Assembly (NCBI GenBank): GCA_903929355.1
Contig: CAIYUN010000085.1
Location: 1-64,000 of the forward strand
Length of the DNA stretch: 64,000 nt
Direction: 5' to 3'
DNA from: an uncultured Opitutaceae bacterium
Lineage (GTDB): Bacteria > Verrucomicrobiota > Verrucomicrobiia > Opitutales > Opitutaceae
This document shows positions 35,771 to 43,716 of this stretch, one piece after another. The position numbers and the translations under genes are program-made. Under the pieces are notes generated by a model. It saw only the letters and a program-made list of their open reading frames with translations, searched no databases and was not told the DNA's origin. Each line of letters begins with the position of its first letter. Position 1 is the first letter of the stretch.

Positions 35771-37482
35771 TTGCCGGCCTGGATCACGACCGCCTGCTGT
35801 CCCAGCGAGACCTGCGACCGGCGCACCTTGAACTCTGCATCCATCAGCAGGGTGGCCAGCTGGGCCGGGGAATAGAAGGTGTAGTGGCCGATCTCCTCCT
35901 TCAGCTTGATCTTCCCGGCGGCGCGGAGCAGATTCCGCGCCGCGTCGAGATCCTCGCCATCGACCTGCTGGGCCATGAAATCGCGGTAGATGACCGACAG
36001 GTCGCTGTGCGGCTTGATGCTCGAAACCACAATCACGCCGCCGGGCCGGAGCACGCGGCGCAGCTCGGCGAGCAGCACAGGCGGACGCCGGAGGTAGGAA
36101 AGCACCAGGCTGCAGCAGATCACATCGAAAGTGTCGTCGCGGAACGGCAGGTGCTGCGCCGCAGCGCCGTCGTCGGCCAGGCCGTCGAAATCCATCACGG
36201 AATACTGGAGACCGGGGGCGGCGGGATCGGCGCCGGGCCGCGCGCCCAGATGATGGGCCATCGCGTCGGCGAGCCCCGAGGGGGTGAGATCCAGCGCCAC
36301 ACAGGTGAGCGGGGCCGCGCCGGCGAGCACCGCCTGGCGCCGCGCGAGGTCGCGGAGGACCCACCGGACGAACATCCCGTTGCCGCAGCCGGCATCGAGG
36401 ACCAAGGCGCCGGGCCGAAACGGTCCGCACAGCTGACCCAGCAGGTCGAGATAGGTGCGGTAATCGGCCGATTTCTCCAGAATGCTGTATTTCTCAAGGT
36501 AGCTGGACCAAAAAGTCGTCTCGGCCTCCGGGAGGGCCTCGGACCGGCGGAGGCGCTCGCGCTCGCGGCGGTTTTGGGCGAGTACCAGTTTCTTGGCGGG
36601 CGCCACCAGCGGCCGGTCCGTCCCGTCGGGAGGGTCGGAATCGAGCAGGCAGGCCCGCGTCACCTGTTGGAAAACCGCCGCCGCCGCCGCCGGGTTTTCC
36701 TGGACCTCGTGCATGGCCCCGGCGACCGGTACCAGCCGGGCGAGCGGATTCATGGCCAGCACCTGCTCCACCTCCCGCCGGTCCACCCAGGCGTCCTGCT
36801 CCCCTTGAAACTGCAGAAACGGCACCCGCAGCCGCCCCATGTCCTCCAAAGTCCCCGCCAGATCGTGCAGGCGCTCCGCCACCGCGGTACCGAGGAAGGT
36901 TTCCCCGTTGATGTCAAAGCCGATGATGTCCGTCAGGCCCCAGTGACGGCCCTCCAGGAAGGTCCCGAAGATATCCTCGCGGTAAACCTCGCGCAGTGTG
37001 GCCTGGAGGTTCACCACGCCGGCCACGCTGATCAGCCGGGTGATCCGCGGATCGAGCACGGCCGCCCGCAACAGGCAGCGCGCCGAGAGGCTGTTGGCCA
37101 CCGCCACCACCGACCGAACCCCGAAGCTTTCCGTCAGATAATCCAGCGCGGCCAGGATATCCCCCACCGCCCCGGGCAGGGTGAAGTCCACCATGCGCCC
37201 CTCGCTCTCGCCGACATGGTTGGTGTGGTCGAAGCGGAGGACGTTGGCTCCATTGGCGGCCAGCTGGTAGGCCAGCTGGAGGCTGTTCTTCTTGGTCTCC
37301 CCGTATTTCGGCGTGACGATCACCCAGGTGCGGGAGCGGGTGCTGCCGCCGGCATGGTCCAAACAGGCGGCCACACGCAAACCCGCGCGAGTGGAAAAGC
37401 TCACAAACTCGGTCTGGAGCTGCCCCGCGATGACGGGTGACAAGTCGGTGGTCGTGGGTGGGAGATGGGCCACGCGCGCCAC
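35767..37482 (-). CDS. LuxD-like acyl hydrolase/acyltransferase fused to SAM-dependent methyltransferase
   Basis: A 571-residue fusion from a GTG at 37482. Residues about 20-280 resemble LuxD, the thioesterase that releases myristate for the lux system: VLRFDHTNHVGESEG, the AxSxS nucleophile elbow VANSLSARCLL (Ser 131), VAGVVNLQATL, VPFLQFQGEQDAWVDRREV (Asp 230) and GAMHEVQENP (His 258). The serine, aspartate and histidine positions all match the family. Residues about 325-571 are a class I methyltransferase: VLDAGCGNGMF, VALDLTPSGLAD, LPFRDDTFDVICCSLVLSYL, RRVLRPGGVIVVSS. A single protein could thus free an acyl chain and methylate a product, for example its carboxylate; that is inference. 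Its stop overlaps the start of the sensor kinase gene. There are no luxCE genes nearby. Confidence 0.85.
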   Translation of the reverse strand: MARVAHLPPTTTDLSPVIAGQLQTEFVSFSTRAGLRVAACLDHAGGSTRSRTWVIVTPKYGETKKNSLQLAYQLAANGANVLRFDHTNHVGESEGRMVDFTLPGAVGDILAALDYLTESFGVRSVVAVANSLSARCLLRAAVLDPRITRLISVAGVVNLQATLREVYREDIFGTFLEGRHWGLTDIIGFDINGETFLGTAVAERLHDLAGTLEDMGRLRVPFLQFQGEQDAWVDRREVEQVLAMNPLARLVPVAGAMHEVQENPAAAAAVFQQVTRACLLDSDPPDGTDRPLVAPAKKLVLAQNRRERERLRRSEALPEAETTFWSSYLEKYSILEKSADYRTYLDLLGQLCGPFRPGALVLDAGCGNGMFVRWVLRDLARRQAVLAGAAPLTCVALDLTPSGLADAMAHHLGARPGADPAAPGLQYSVMDFDGLADDGAAAQHLPFRDDTFDVICCSLVLSYLRRPPVLLAELRRVLRPGGVIVVSSIKPHSDLSVIYRDFMAQQVDGEDLDAARNLLRAAGKIKLKEEIGHYTFYSPAQLATLLMDAEFKVRRSQVSLGQQAVVIQAGK

Positions 37483-37553
37483 TCACGGTATTTTTTGCGG
37501 AAAGGCAACGCGCAAGTGACGCACTTTGCGGTTGCATTCGGCCCTGAAGGCGG

Positions 37554-39593
37554 ATGGGCTGTGAGCACCGCCAGCAATCCGACCCACTCCAACTGCCAAA
37601 AGTGCCCCGGCTTCTCCTCATTGCAGACGACCCGGTCGCCCGGCCGCTCACCGCGGCACTGTCTGTTGCCGCCGGATTACAACTGCACAACCGGGGGCGG
37701 CTCGCGGAGGCCCGGGCCGCGCTGGCGGCGGGCGCCTTTGACGCCATCCTGCTGGCCCCCACCAATCTGGACCCGGACACGGCGGCCCAAGTCGCCGAAA
37801 TCAGGACCGCAGCGCCCGGACTGCCGCTCATTGTGGTGCTGCCCGCCCACGATCCGGGCCTGACGGCCCGCCTCACCACCGCCGGCGCGGACTTGGTGCT
37901 GCTGCCGCCGCTCGACGCCGCTGCGCTGGCCGCCACCCTGCTCCGCCTCCTCCCGGCTCCGGCGGCCGCCCCGGCCGCCCCCGCGCCGGTCGCCGCCCCC
38001 TCACCCCAGCCGCCCAACGCGGCGCCGGCGGGTGGCGGCAAAACGCCGTCGGAATTGGAGGTGTTGCGCGATTTTTCCCCGGTGCTGGGCTACTCGCTCG
38101 ACTACCGGCAGCTCACGCAACAGTTCGTGCTGAAGCTGCGCGAGGTGATCGGGGTGGCGCGCATCGCGATTTTTCTGGAAACGCCCGCAGGACCCGCCGC
38201 CCCGGAGCACGCCCCGCCCTCGGAACACCTGACCTGCGCCGCGGCCGCGGGGGTCACCCGCGACCTGATCGACTGTGTCGAGCTCACGCGCCGCAGCGGC
38301 ATCGGGCGGCATATCACGAGGCACGCGCAGGTGCTCCGCGGCGACGATCCCGCCGCGATGGACGATCCCCAGGCGCGGCGCGAGTTTGAGGTGCTCGGCT
38401 GCCAGGTCGCCCTGCCGGTCAACGACCGCGAACGCACCATCGGGGCCGCCCTGATCGGCGGCCGGGTGACCGGCGGGGCCTTCACCGACGCGGAGCTGCG
38501 CCTCGTGTATCACCTGCTCGAGGAGCTCGGCCTCGCGATCAAGAACAGCTGGCTGCACGCGCAGGTGGCCGCCAGCCAGCGGCTGTTCTCCGACGTGATT
38601 GGGGCGGTGACCAGCGGTTGTCTCGCGATCGGGGCCGACCTGGCGGTGCTGCACACCAACCGCGCCTTTTTGAACTTCCTGCGCGGCGGCCCGGGCTCCG
38701 GGGCCCGGGTGGACTTCACCGAGCTGCCCCGGCTGCTCGCCGCCGCCCTGCACGACCTGGTCGAGCGCGACCGCCTCGCGGAGCCGTTTTTTCTCACCTC
38801 CGACAAAACCCCGGGGCGATCCTGGCGGGTGAGTCTGGTGCCGTTTCCCAACCCCGAGCGCCGCCTTCCCCAGCCGGCGCTCGCGCTGGTCGAGGACTTC
38901 ACCCAGATCCAGTCGGTCCAGCGGGCCGAGATCGAGGCCTCCAACTCCCGGCTGCTGGCGCTCATCGCCAAGCGCTTCGCGCACGAGATCCGCAACGCGC
39001 TGGTTCCGCTCACCACGCACCACCAATTGCTAGACACCGACTACGACAGCCCGGGGTTCCGGGACTCGCTCAAGACCGCGCTGGGCCGCGAAACGGGCCG
39101 GATCCAGCGGTTCACCGAGCAGATGCTGTTTCTCTCGCAGCCGGCGGGCCCGGCCGAGGATCTCGTGCCGGTCGCCACGCTGATTGAGCAAAGCTGCGCC
39201 CGGGCGGCCCGGGCGCTGGGCTTGGAACCCTGGCTGGTGCTCGAAGGCGACGCCACCGCGGCGCTGGTGCGGGTCCACCGGCCCGGCTTTGCCCACGCCC
39301 TCGACGAGATTTTCCTCAACGGGCTCCAGGCGGCGCCCGGCGCGCCCATGCGGGTGCATCTGGCCACCGACGGGGGACGGCTCACGCTGCGCTTCCGCGA
39401 CGCCGGCCCCGGCCTGACCGCCGAGGTGGCCGCCCGGGCAGCCGAGCCGTTTTTCACCACCCGCGCCACCGGGGTGGGCCTCGGCCTCACCGTGGCCCGC
39501 CGCATCGTCGAGCAGCACGCCGGCCGGCTGGAGGTCCGGGCGCGCTCCGGCCCCGACGACGCGGATGTCGTGCTCGACCTGCCGCTCTGTTAA
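37554..39593 (+). CDS. Histidine kinase with N-terminal pseudo-receiver and GAF domain
   Basis: A 679-residue soluble protein divergently placed 71 bases from the LuxD-like fusion gene. Residues about 15-130 are a receiver fold (RLLLIADDPVARPL, FDAILLAPTNL, GADLVLLPPLD) with Ala 68 at the phospho-acceptor site and no conserved Lys, so it cannot be phosphorylated normally. A Pro/Ala linker, a GAF domain (about 170-340; VARIAIFLE, QVALPVNDRERTIGAALIGG) and a PAS-like part follow. The kinase core has HisKA LIAKRFAHEIRNALVPL (His 477) and HATPase_c (DEIFLNGLQAAPG, RFRDAGPGLTAEV, TGVGLGLTVARRI). No membrane segments. ATG 37554 is used; a GTG at 37602 is an alternative. Confidence 0.88.
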   Translation: MGCEHRQQSDPLQLPKVPRLLLIADDPVARPLTAALSVAAGLQLHNRGRLAEARAALAAGAFDAILLAPTNLDPDTAAQVAEIRTAAPGLPLIVVLPAHDPGLTARLTTAGADLVLLPPLDAAALAATLLRLLPAPAAAPAAPAPVAAPSPQPPNAAPAGGGKTPSELEVLRDFSPVLGYSLDYRQLTQQFVLKLREVIGVARIAIFLETPAGPAAPEHAPPSEHLTCAAAAGVTRDLIDCVELTRRSGIGRHITRHAQVLRGDDPAAMDDPQARREFEVLGCQVALPVNDRERTIGAALIGGRVTGGAFTDAELRLVYHLLEELGLAIKNSWLHAQVAASQRLFSDVIGAVTSGCLAIGADLAVLHTNRAFLNFLRGGPGSGARVDFTELPRLLAAALHDLVERDRLAEPFFLTSDKTPGRSWRVSLVPFPNPERRLPQPALALVEDFTQIQSVQRAEIEASNSRLLALIAKRFAHEIRNALVPLTTHHQLLDTDYDSPGFRDSLKTALGRETGRIQRFTEQMLFLSQPAGPAEDLVPVATLIEQSCARAARALGLEPWLVLEGDATAALVRVHRPGFAHALDEIFLNGLQAAPGAPMRVHLATDGGRLTLRFRDAGPGLTAEVAARAAEPFFTTRATGVGLGLTVARRIVEQHAGRLEVRARSGPDDADVVLDLPLC

Positions 39594-39716
39594 CCCCAAC
39601 CTCATCCCTTCAACCTGTCACCCCTTCACCCCCTCAACTTTCCGCCCCCGTTTGCCCCGAAACATGCACCCAGACCTAAAAACCAAGAACTCCTCCCACC
39701 CCTCAACCTGACCCAT

Positions 39717-40925
39717 ATGTCCCACCCCCCCCTTCTCCGCCTCGCCGGCCTGCTGGCCGCGCTCGCCCCCGCCGCGCTGTTCGCCTCCGGCATCCGTACC
39801 GGCTTCAAAGATGCTGGCGCCACCGCCGCCGGCAACGCCTTTGCCGCCACCGCCGACTCGCCCGCGGCCATCTATTACAACCCCGCGGGGCTCACCCAGC
39901 TCGACGGCAGCTCGATTTCCGCCAGCGTCTACGCGGTGCAACTGCAGACCGATTTCGCCAGCCCCGCCGGCGCGGGCACGCACATGAAGCGCGACACGCA
40001 TTTGCTCCCTCAGTTTTATTACGCCTATGCCCCGCATGGCGCGAACTACGCCCTGGGCCTGGGCGCGTACGTCCCCTTCGGGCTCTCGACCAGCTGGTCG
40101 CCCACGTCGGGCTTTGACACCATCGCCACCGACGCCTCGATCAAGGACTACGCGATCTCGGCGGTCGGCGCGTGGAAAATCACCCCGGAACTCTCCCTTG
40201 GCGCCGGACCGGTGTTCCACCAGATCAGCTCCAAGCTCAGCCGCAGCATCGACACCACTTCGACCGATATCTTCACGTTCGACGGCAGCAACCAGGCCGT
40301 CAGCTTCAACGCCGGTCTCCGCTGGCAGCCGTCGGAAAAACACGCGTTCGGCCTCAGCTACCAAAGCAACTACTCCTCGAGGCTGACCGGCACGTCCACC
40401 TTCACGCCCTTCACCGGGGGCGTGCCCGCCAGCGCGAGTTTCACCCTGCCCGAGGTCATTATCGCCGGCTATTCCTACCGCCCCACCCCGGATTGGAACC
40501 TGGAGGTCAACCTGGAGTGGACGAACTGGGACCGGGTCAACGCCATCAACATCCAAAACTCCTCGGTCGTGTTCAGCCCGGCCGAGACCCTCGTGCTCAA
40601 CTGGCGCTCCGGCTTCAACTATGACTTTGGGGTCACGCGCCAGCTGGGCAACGGCCTGCATGTGAGCGCCGGGTTCACCTATTCCCAGAACTCCACCCCG
40701 ACCTCGACCTACAACCCGGCCGTGCCCGACGCGAACCGCGAGCTGGTGGGTCTCGGCCTTGGCGGCCATGTCGGCGGCTGCGAGCTGCAGCTCACGCTGC
40801 AATACGGTTTCGCCGACACCCGCACCGTGACCGGCGTGCCCGTCAACTTTGCCGGCCAGACGCCCAACGGCACCTACAGCAGCCGCACTTATGCCCTCGC
40901 CTTCGCCCTCTCCCATCGTTTCTGA
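39717..40925 (+). CDS. FadL/OmpP1/TodX-family outer-membrane transport protein
   Basis: A 402-residue beta-barrel of the FadL (Toluene_X) family, which carries long-chain fatty acids and other hydrophobic molecules across the outer membrane. It has a signal peptide (LLAALAPAALFASG) and then the family N-terminal block SGIRTGFKDAGATAAGNAFA, with TADSPAAIYYNPAGLTQLDG, a FadL signature. Later blocks fit too: PFGLSTSW, KITPELSLGAGPVFH, LEVNLEWTNWDRV, and a C-terminal aromatic residue (SHRF) expected for BamA-dependent barrels. It lies between two histidine kinase genes and overlaps the second by 35 bases, a context that suggests uptake or export of a signal lipid rather than general fatty-acid feeding. 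Confidence 0.92.
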   Translation: MSHPPLLRLAGLLAALAPAALFASGIRTGFKDAGATAAGNAFAATADSPAAIYYNPAGLTQLDGSSISASVYAVQLQTDFASPAGAGTHMKRDTHLLPQFYYAYAPHGANYALGLGAYVPFGLSTSWSPTSGFDTIATDASIKDYAISAVGAWKITPELSLGAGPVFHQISSKLSRSIDTTSTDIFTFDGSNQAVSFNAGLRWQPSEKHAFGLSYQSNYSSRLTGTSTFTPFTGGVPASASFTLPEVIIAGYSYRPTPDWNLEVNLEWTNWDRVNAINIQNSSVVFSPAETLVLNWRSGFNYDFGVTRQLGNGLHVSAGFTYSQNSTPTSTYNPAVPDANRELVGLGLGGHVGGCELQLTLQYGFADTRTVTGVPVNFAGQTPNGTYSSRTYALAFALSHRF

Positions 40926-42153
40926 CCCGCCGCCGATCGCGCCTGAGGTCAAATACACCCTTCTGGTCGTGGACGACGAGGAGGGGCCGCGGCATTCGTT
41001 GCGCATGGTCTTCCGCCATGACTTCGCCGTTCACGCAGTGGACTCGGGGGAGAAGGCGCTGCAGTTTGCGCGTGAAAACACGGTTCATGTGGCGATCCTC
41101 GACATCCGTCTGGCCGGATGCTCGGGGATCGAAGTGCTGTGCTCGCTCAAGGAGATCGATCCCAAGATCGAGATCCTCATGCTCACGGCTTACGAAACCT
41201 TGGAAACGGCCCGGCAGGCGCTCCGGCTCGGCGCGTGTGATTATCTGAGCAAACCCTTTGACCTGCCCGCCATCCGGGCCGCCGTGGCGCGCGCCCTGCA
41301 TCTGCGCAAGATCTCCGAATCGCTGGCCTCCACTGCGGACCGGCTGCAGGAACTGACCGGGCGTCTGGGCGACTCGTCCCTGCGGGAAGAGATGTCGCGC
41401 ACCACCACCGAGATCTACGCCGGGGTGCTCCACGACATCAACAACCCGCTGACCGTCATCAGCGGCTACGTCGAGCTGCTGGAATCGCGCCTCCAAAAGG
41501 CCACGGCCCTGCATGGCACCGACCTCGAGGAGGTCCGCGACAACGTCAATACCATCGCCAAGCAGGTCAACACCTGCACCGCGATCGCGTCCCGGTACCT
41601 GCGTTTTGTGCACCGCCGGTCCGGGGGGGGCGTGAGCCTGCCCGTCAACCAGGTCCTCGCCGATGTGCAGACGCTGCTGAAGGCCCATCCGGCGGCGAAG
41701 CGCGGCCGCCTCGCGCTCAAACCGCTCGACCACGACGCCTCGCCGCACATTGACGCGACGGATTTCATCCAGGTGTTGCTCAATCTGGTCATCAACGCGT
41801 TTCAAAGCAGCCCCGCGTCCCAGACCGTCTGGCTCATCGCCGAGCGGCTGACCGAGACGCCCGCCCTGCCCGCGACCGCCCTCTCCGGCACGGAGGCGGT
41901 GATCGGGCTGGATGTCTTTGCCAGCGCCCCGCCGCTGCTGGCGATCACCGTGCTGGACCAAGGGGCGGGCATCAGCGCGGAGAATCTCCCGAGGATTTTC
42001 GACGCCTATTTCACGACCAAGGCCCAGACCGGCACGGGACTCGGCCTCGCGATCGTCGCCCGCCTGGTGCGCGCGCACCACGGCTTGATCCGGGTGAAAA
42101 CCCGGCCCGGCGAAGGCACCAGCATCACACTCTATTTTCCGCTGAAGGAGTGA
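40891..42153 (+). CDS. Receiver-histidine kinase (N-terminal REC, C-terminal kinase core)
   Basis: A 420-residue protein whose ATG at 40891 lies inside the end of the FadL gene; no other start precedes the receiver domain. The receiver is intact: LLVVDDEEGPRHSL, AILDIRLAGCSG (Asp 71), LTAYE and YLSKPFD (Lys 121). After a coiled linker, HisKA has AGVLHDINNPLTVISGY (His 181), then HATPase_c NLVINAFQSSP, VLDQGAGISAENLPRIFDAYF and TGTGLGLAIVARLV. This REC-first layout resembles Ralstonia PhcR/PhcQ, soluble members of a fatty-ester quorum-sensing pathway. No membrane segments or DNA-binding domain. Confidence 0.9.
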   Translation: MPSPSPSPIVSDPPPIAPEVKYTLLVVDDEEGPRHSLRMVFRHDFAVHAVDSGEKALQFARENTVHVAILDIRLAGCSGIEVLCSLKEIDPKIEILMLTAYETLETARQALRLGACDYLSKPFDLPAIRAAVARALHLRKISESLASTADRLQELTGRLGDSSLREEMSRTTTEIYAGVLHDINNPLTVISGYVELLESRLQKATALHGTDLEEVRDNVNTIAKQVNTCTAIASRYLRFVHRRSGGGVSLPVNQVLADVQTLLKAHPAAKRGRLALKPLDHDASPHIDATDFIQVLLNLVINAFQSSPASQTVWLIAERLTETPALPATALSGTEAVIGLDVFASAPPLLAITVLDQGAGISAENLPRIFDAYFTTKAQTGTGLGLAIVARLVRAHHGLIRVKTRPGEGTSITLYFPLKE

Positions 42154-42206
42154 GATATCTCACAAAACTTGGCCTGACCCCCGCAGGACTCCCGGCTTGA
42201 CGCCCA

Positions 42207-42224
42207 AGTGTGACTGGTGACACT
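42207..42224 (+). promoter_or_regulatory. Possible operator of the toxin-antitoxin operon
   Basis: AGTGTGACTGGTGACACT is an 18-base near-palindrome (7 of 8 pairs) located 8 bases before the antitoxin ATG. A TTGACG at 42197 could be a -35 box. Antitoxins of this class usually repress their own operon from such sites; binding here is inferred. Confidence 0.35.
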
Positions 42225-42231
42225 CGCGGAC

Positions 42232-42456
42232 ATGAGTACGATTTCCATCAAGCAGCTTCACGCCGAGACCGGCCGCTGGGTGCGCGCCGCCAGGCTGCGG
42301 CCCATCACCGTGACCGACCACGGTGAGCAGGTGGCTGTCATCAACGCTTATTCGCCCGAACTCATCCCCCGCCCGGTTTTTTCCCTGCAAGGCCGCCGCC
42401 GCCCGAAAGTCCTCACCGACTCCACCGTTTTCATCTCTGAGGATCGCGACCGGTGA
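42232..42456 (+). CDS. Phd/YefM-family antitoxin
   Basis: A 74-residue protein beginning at the ATG at 42232 (an earlier GTG is less likely). The Phd/YefM fold is visible in STISIKQLHAETGRWVRAAR and PITVTDHGEQVAVINAY. The C-terminal half (RPKVLTDSTVFISEDRDR) would wrap the toxin. Overlaps the toxin gene, as usual for type II systems: the toxin ATG shares its first base with the antitoxin TGA. Likely DNA-binding autorepressor. Confidence 0.85.
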   Translation: MSTISIKQLHAETGRWVRAARLRPITVTDHGEQVAVINAYSPELIPRPVFSLQGRRRPKVLTDSTVFISEDRDR

Positions 42457-42896
42457 TGCTGTATCTGGACACTTCCTGTCTCGCCAAAATCTATCTCGAC
42501 GAGCCCGGGGCCGGTGCCTTTGTCGCATGGCTGGCCGGCAAGACGGGGCTGGTCTGCGCCCATCATGGTCGCCTTGAATTGGTGGCCGCCTTGAAGCGCA
42601 ACCACCGAGAGTCCAGGATAACTGCTGCGGAGTTGCGCGACTTGCTCCGCCAGCTCGCCGATGACGAACGCTCGGGCCTGATCCGTTGGCTGCCCCTTGG
42701 CGCCAGCCTGATTGAATCCGCCTGCCAGCAAACCGCCGCACTCCCCCCGTCCGTTTTTATCCGAGCAGGAGACGCCCTGCACCTCGCCTGCGCGGGCGAC
42801 GCGGGCCTGAAGGAGATTTACAGCCACGACCGTCACCTGCTCGCTGCCGCGCCCCACTTTGGCCTCAAAGGCCGCGACGTGATCACGGGCGCATGA
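42456..42896 (+). CDS. PIN-domain toxin, VapC family
   Basis: A 146-residue PIN-domain ribonuclease. ATG 42456 gives MLYLDTSCLAK; a GTG three bases earlier would also work. Acidic residues of the active site are present in LDTSCLAK, RLELVAAL, AGDALHLA and YSHDRHLL. VapC toxins cleave RNA, often tRNA, and are neutralised by the antitoxin encoded just upstream. The Phd-type antitoxin paired with a PIN toxin is a common mix. Confidence 0.88.
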   Translation: MLYLDTSCLAKIYLDEPGAGAFVAWLAGKTGLVCAHHGRLELVAALKRNHRESRITAAELRDLLRQLADDERSGLIRWLPLGASLIESACQQTAALPPSVFIRAGDALHLACAGDAGLKEIYSHDRHLLAAAPHFGLKGRDVITGA

Positions 42897-42914
42897 ATCC
42901 TGAGTTCATAGCCC

Positions 42915-43004
42915 ATGATTCGGAAAACCATTACATTGTTAGCTACCCTCCTGCTGATTGCATCGGCGAAAGCCAACCAATCCCGCCGACGTGGAGTAGT
43001 ATGA
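42915..43004 (+). CDS. Very small ORF encoding a signal-peptide-like sequence (possible remnant)
   Basis: An ATG at 42915 opens a 29-codon frame: MIRKTITLLATLLLIASAKA, a textbook Sec signal peptide with an ASA-K-A cleavage region, then NQSRRRGVV and a stop at 43002. It is either a short secreted peptide or, more likely, the preserved start of a gene that decayed, since nothing resembling a protein follows before clpP. Evidence is only the sequence pattern; no homologue can be named. Confidence 0.25.
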   Translation: MIRKTITLLATLLLIASAKANQSRRRGVV

Positions 43005-43056
43005 ATATAACCGAGGGCCTTGCCAAACGGGCTCCCGGTGCCCATCTTCGAGGCCC

Positions 43057-43713
43057 ATGTACTTCGACAACCTTCAGCCGCACCTCTCCAACCCCATCCT
43101 CCCGCGCAATGACGACGACGACGATGAGGACGAGCAGTCCGATGCCGCCGCCAAAAAGGGCGGCGCCCCGGTGGCCCACCTGATCCAGAAAAAGTTTCTC
43201 GCTCAGCGTAAAATCTTCCTCTGGGGGGCCGTGACCGACGAGACAGCGAAGGATCTCACGGAAAAGCTGCTCTACCTCGAGGCCACCGGCCCCGGCCAGG
43301 AGATCACGTTTTACCTGAACACCCCCGGGGGCTCGATCACCGCGGGCATGGCAGTCTACGACACCATGCGGCTCATCACCTCTCCCATCACCATCGTGGT
43401 CACCGGGATGGCGGCCTCCATGGGATCGATCCTCCTGTGCGCGACCACCAAGGGCCGGCGTCTGCTCTACCCCCACGCCCGGGTGCTGATCCACCAGCCG
43501 CTCATCTCCGGCCGCTTCATCGGCCCGGCGACCGACATCAACATCCAGGCCATGGAAATGGAGAAACTGCGCGCCGAGTTGAACGAAATCCTGGCGCACG
43601 CCTCGGGCCAGCCGCTGGAGCGGGTCAACCGCGACACCGACCGCGATTTTTATCTGAACGCGCAGGAGGCCATCGCCTACGGCCTGGCGGACAAGATTGT
43701 GGAAAAGCTGTGA
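43057..43713 (+). CDS. ClpP-family serine protease with acidic N-terminal extension
   Basis: A 218-residue ClpP homologue. The catalytic residues are in place: GMAASMGSIL (Ser 121), ARVLIHQPLI (His 146) and a late Asp in the DRDFYLNAQEA block. Family blocks TFYLNTPGGSITAGMAVYDT and EMEKLRAELNEILAHASG are clear. The N-terminus carries an unusual Asp/Glu run (NDDDDDEDEQSD, residues 18-29) before the first core segment, in the region that in E. coli contacts the ATPase pore. A ClpC is encoded at 46632; whether this is its partner or a secondary paralogue cannot be told from the window. Confidence 0.92.
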   Translation: MYFDNLQPHLSNPILPRNDDDDDEDEQSDAAAKKGGAPVAHLIQKKFLAQRKIFLWGAVTDETAKDLTEKLLYLEATGPGQEITFYLNTPGGSITAGMAVYDTMRLITSPITIVVTGMAASMGSILLCATTKGRRLLYPHARVLIHQPLISGRFIGPATDINIQAMEMEKLRAELNEILAHASGQPLERVNRDTDRDFYLNAQEAIAYGLADKIVEKL

Positions 43714-43716
43714 CCC

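Noticed and set aside
33647..35875. Plus-strand open frame of over 700 codons opposite the 7TM-GAF kinase
   Set aside because: The kinase on the minus strand has intact HisKA and HATPase motifs; the shadow has none.
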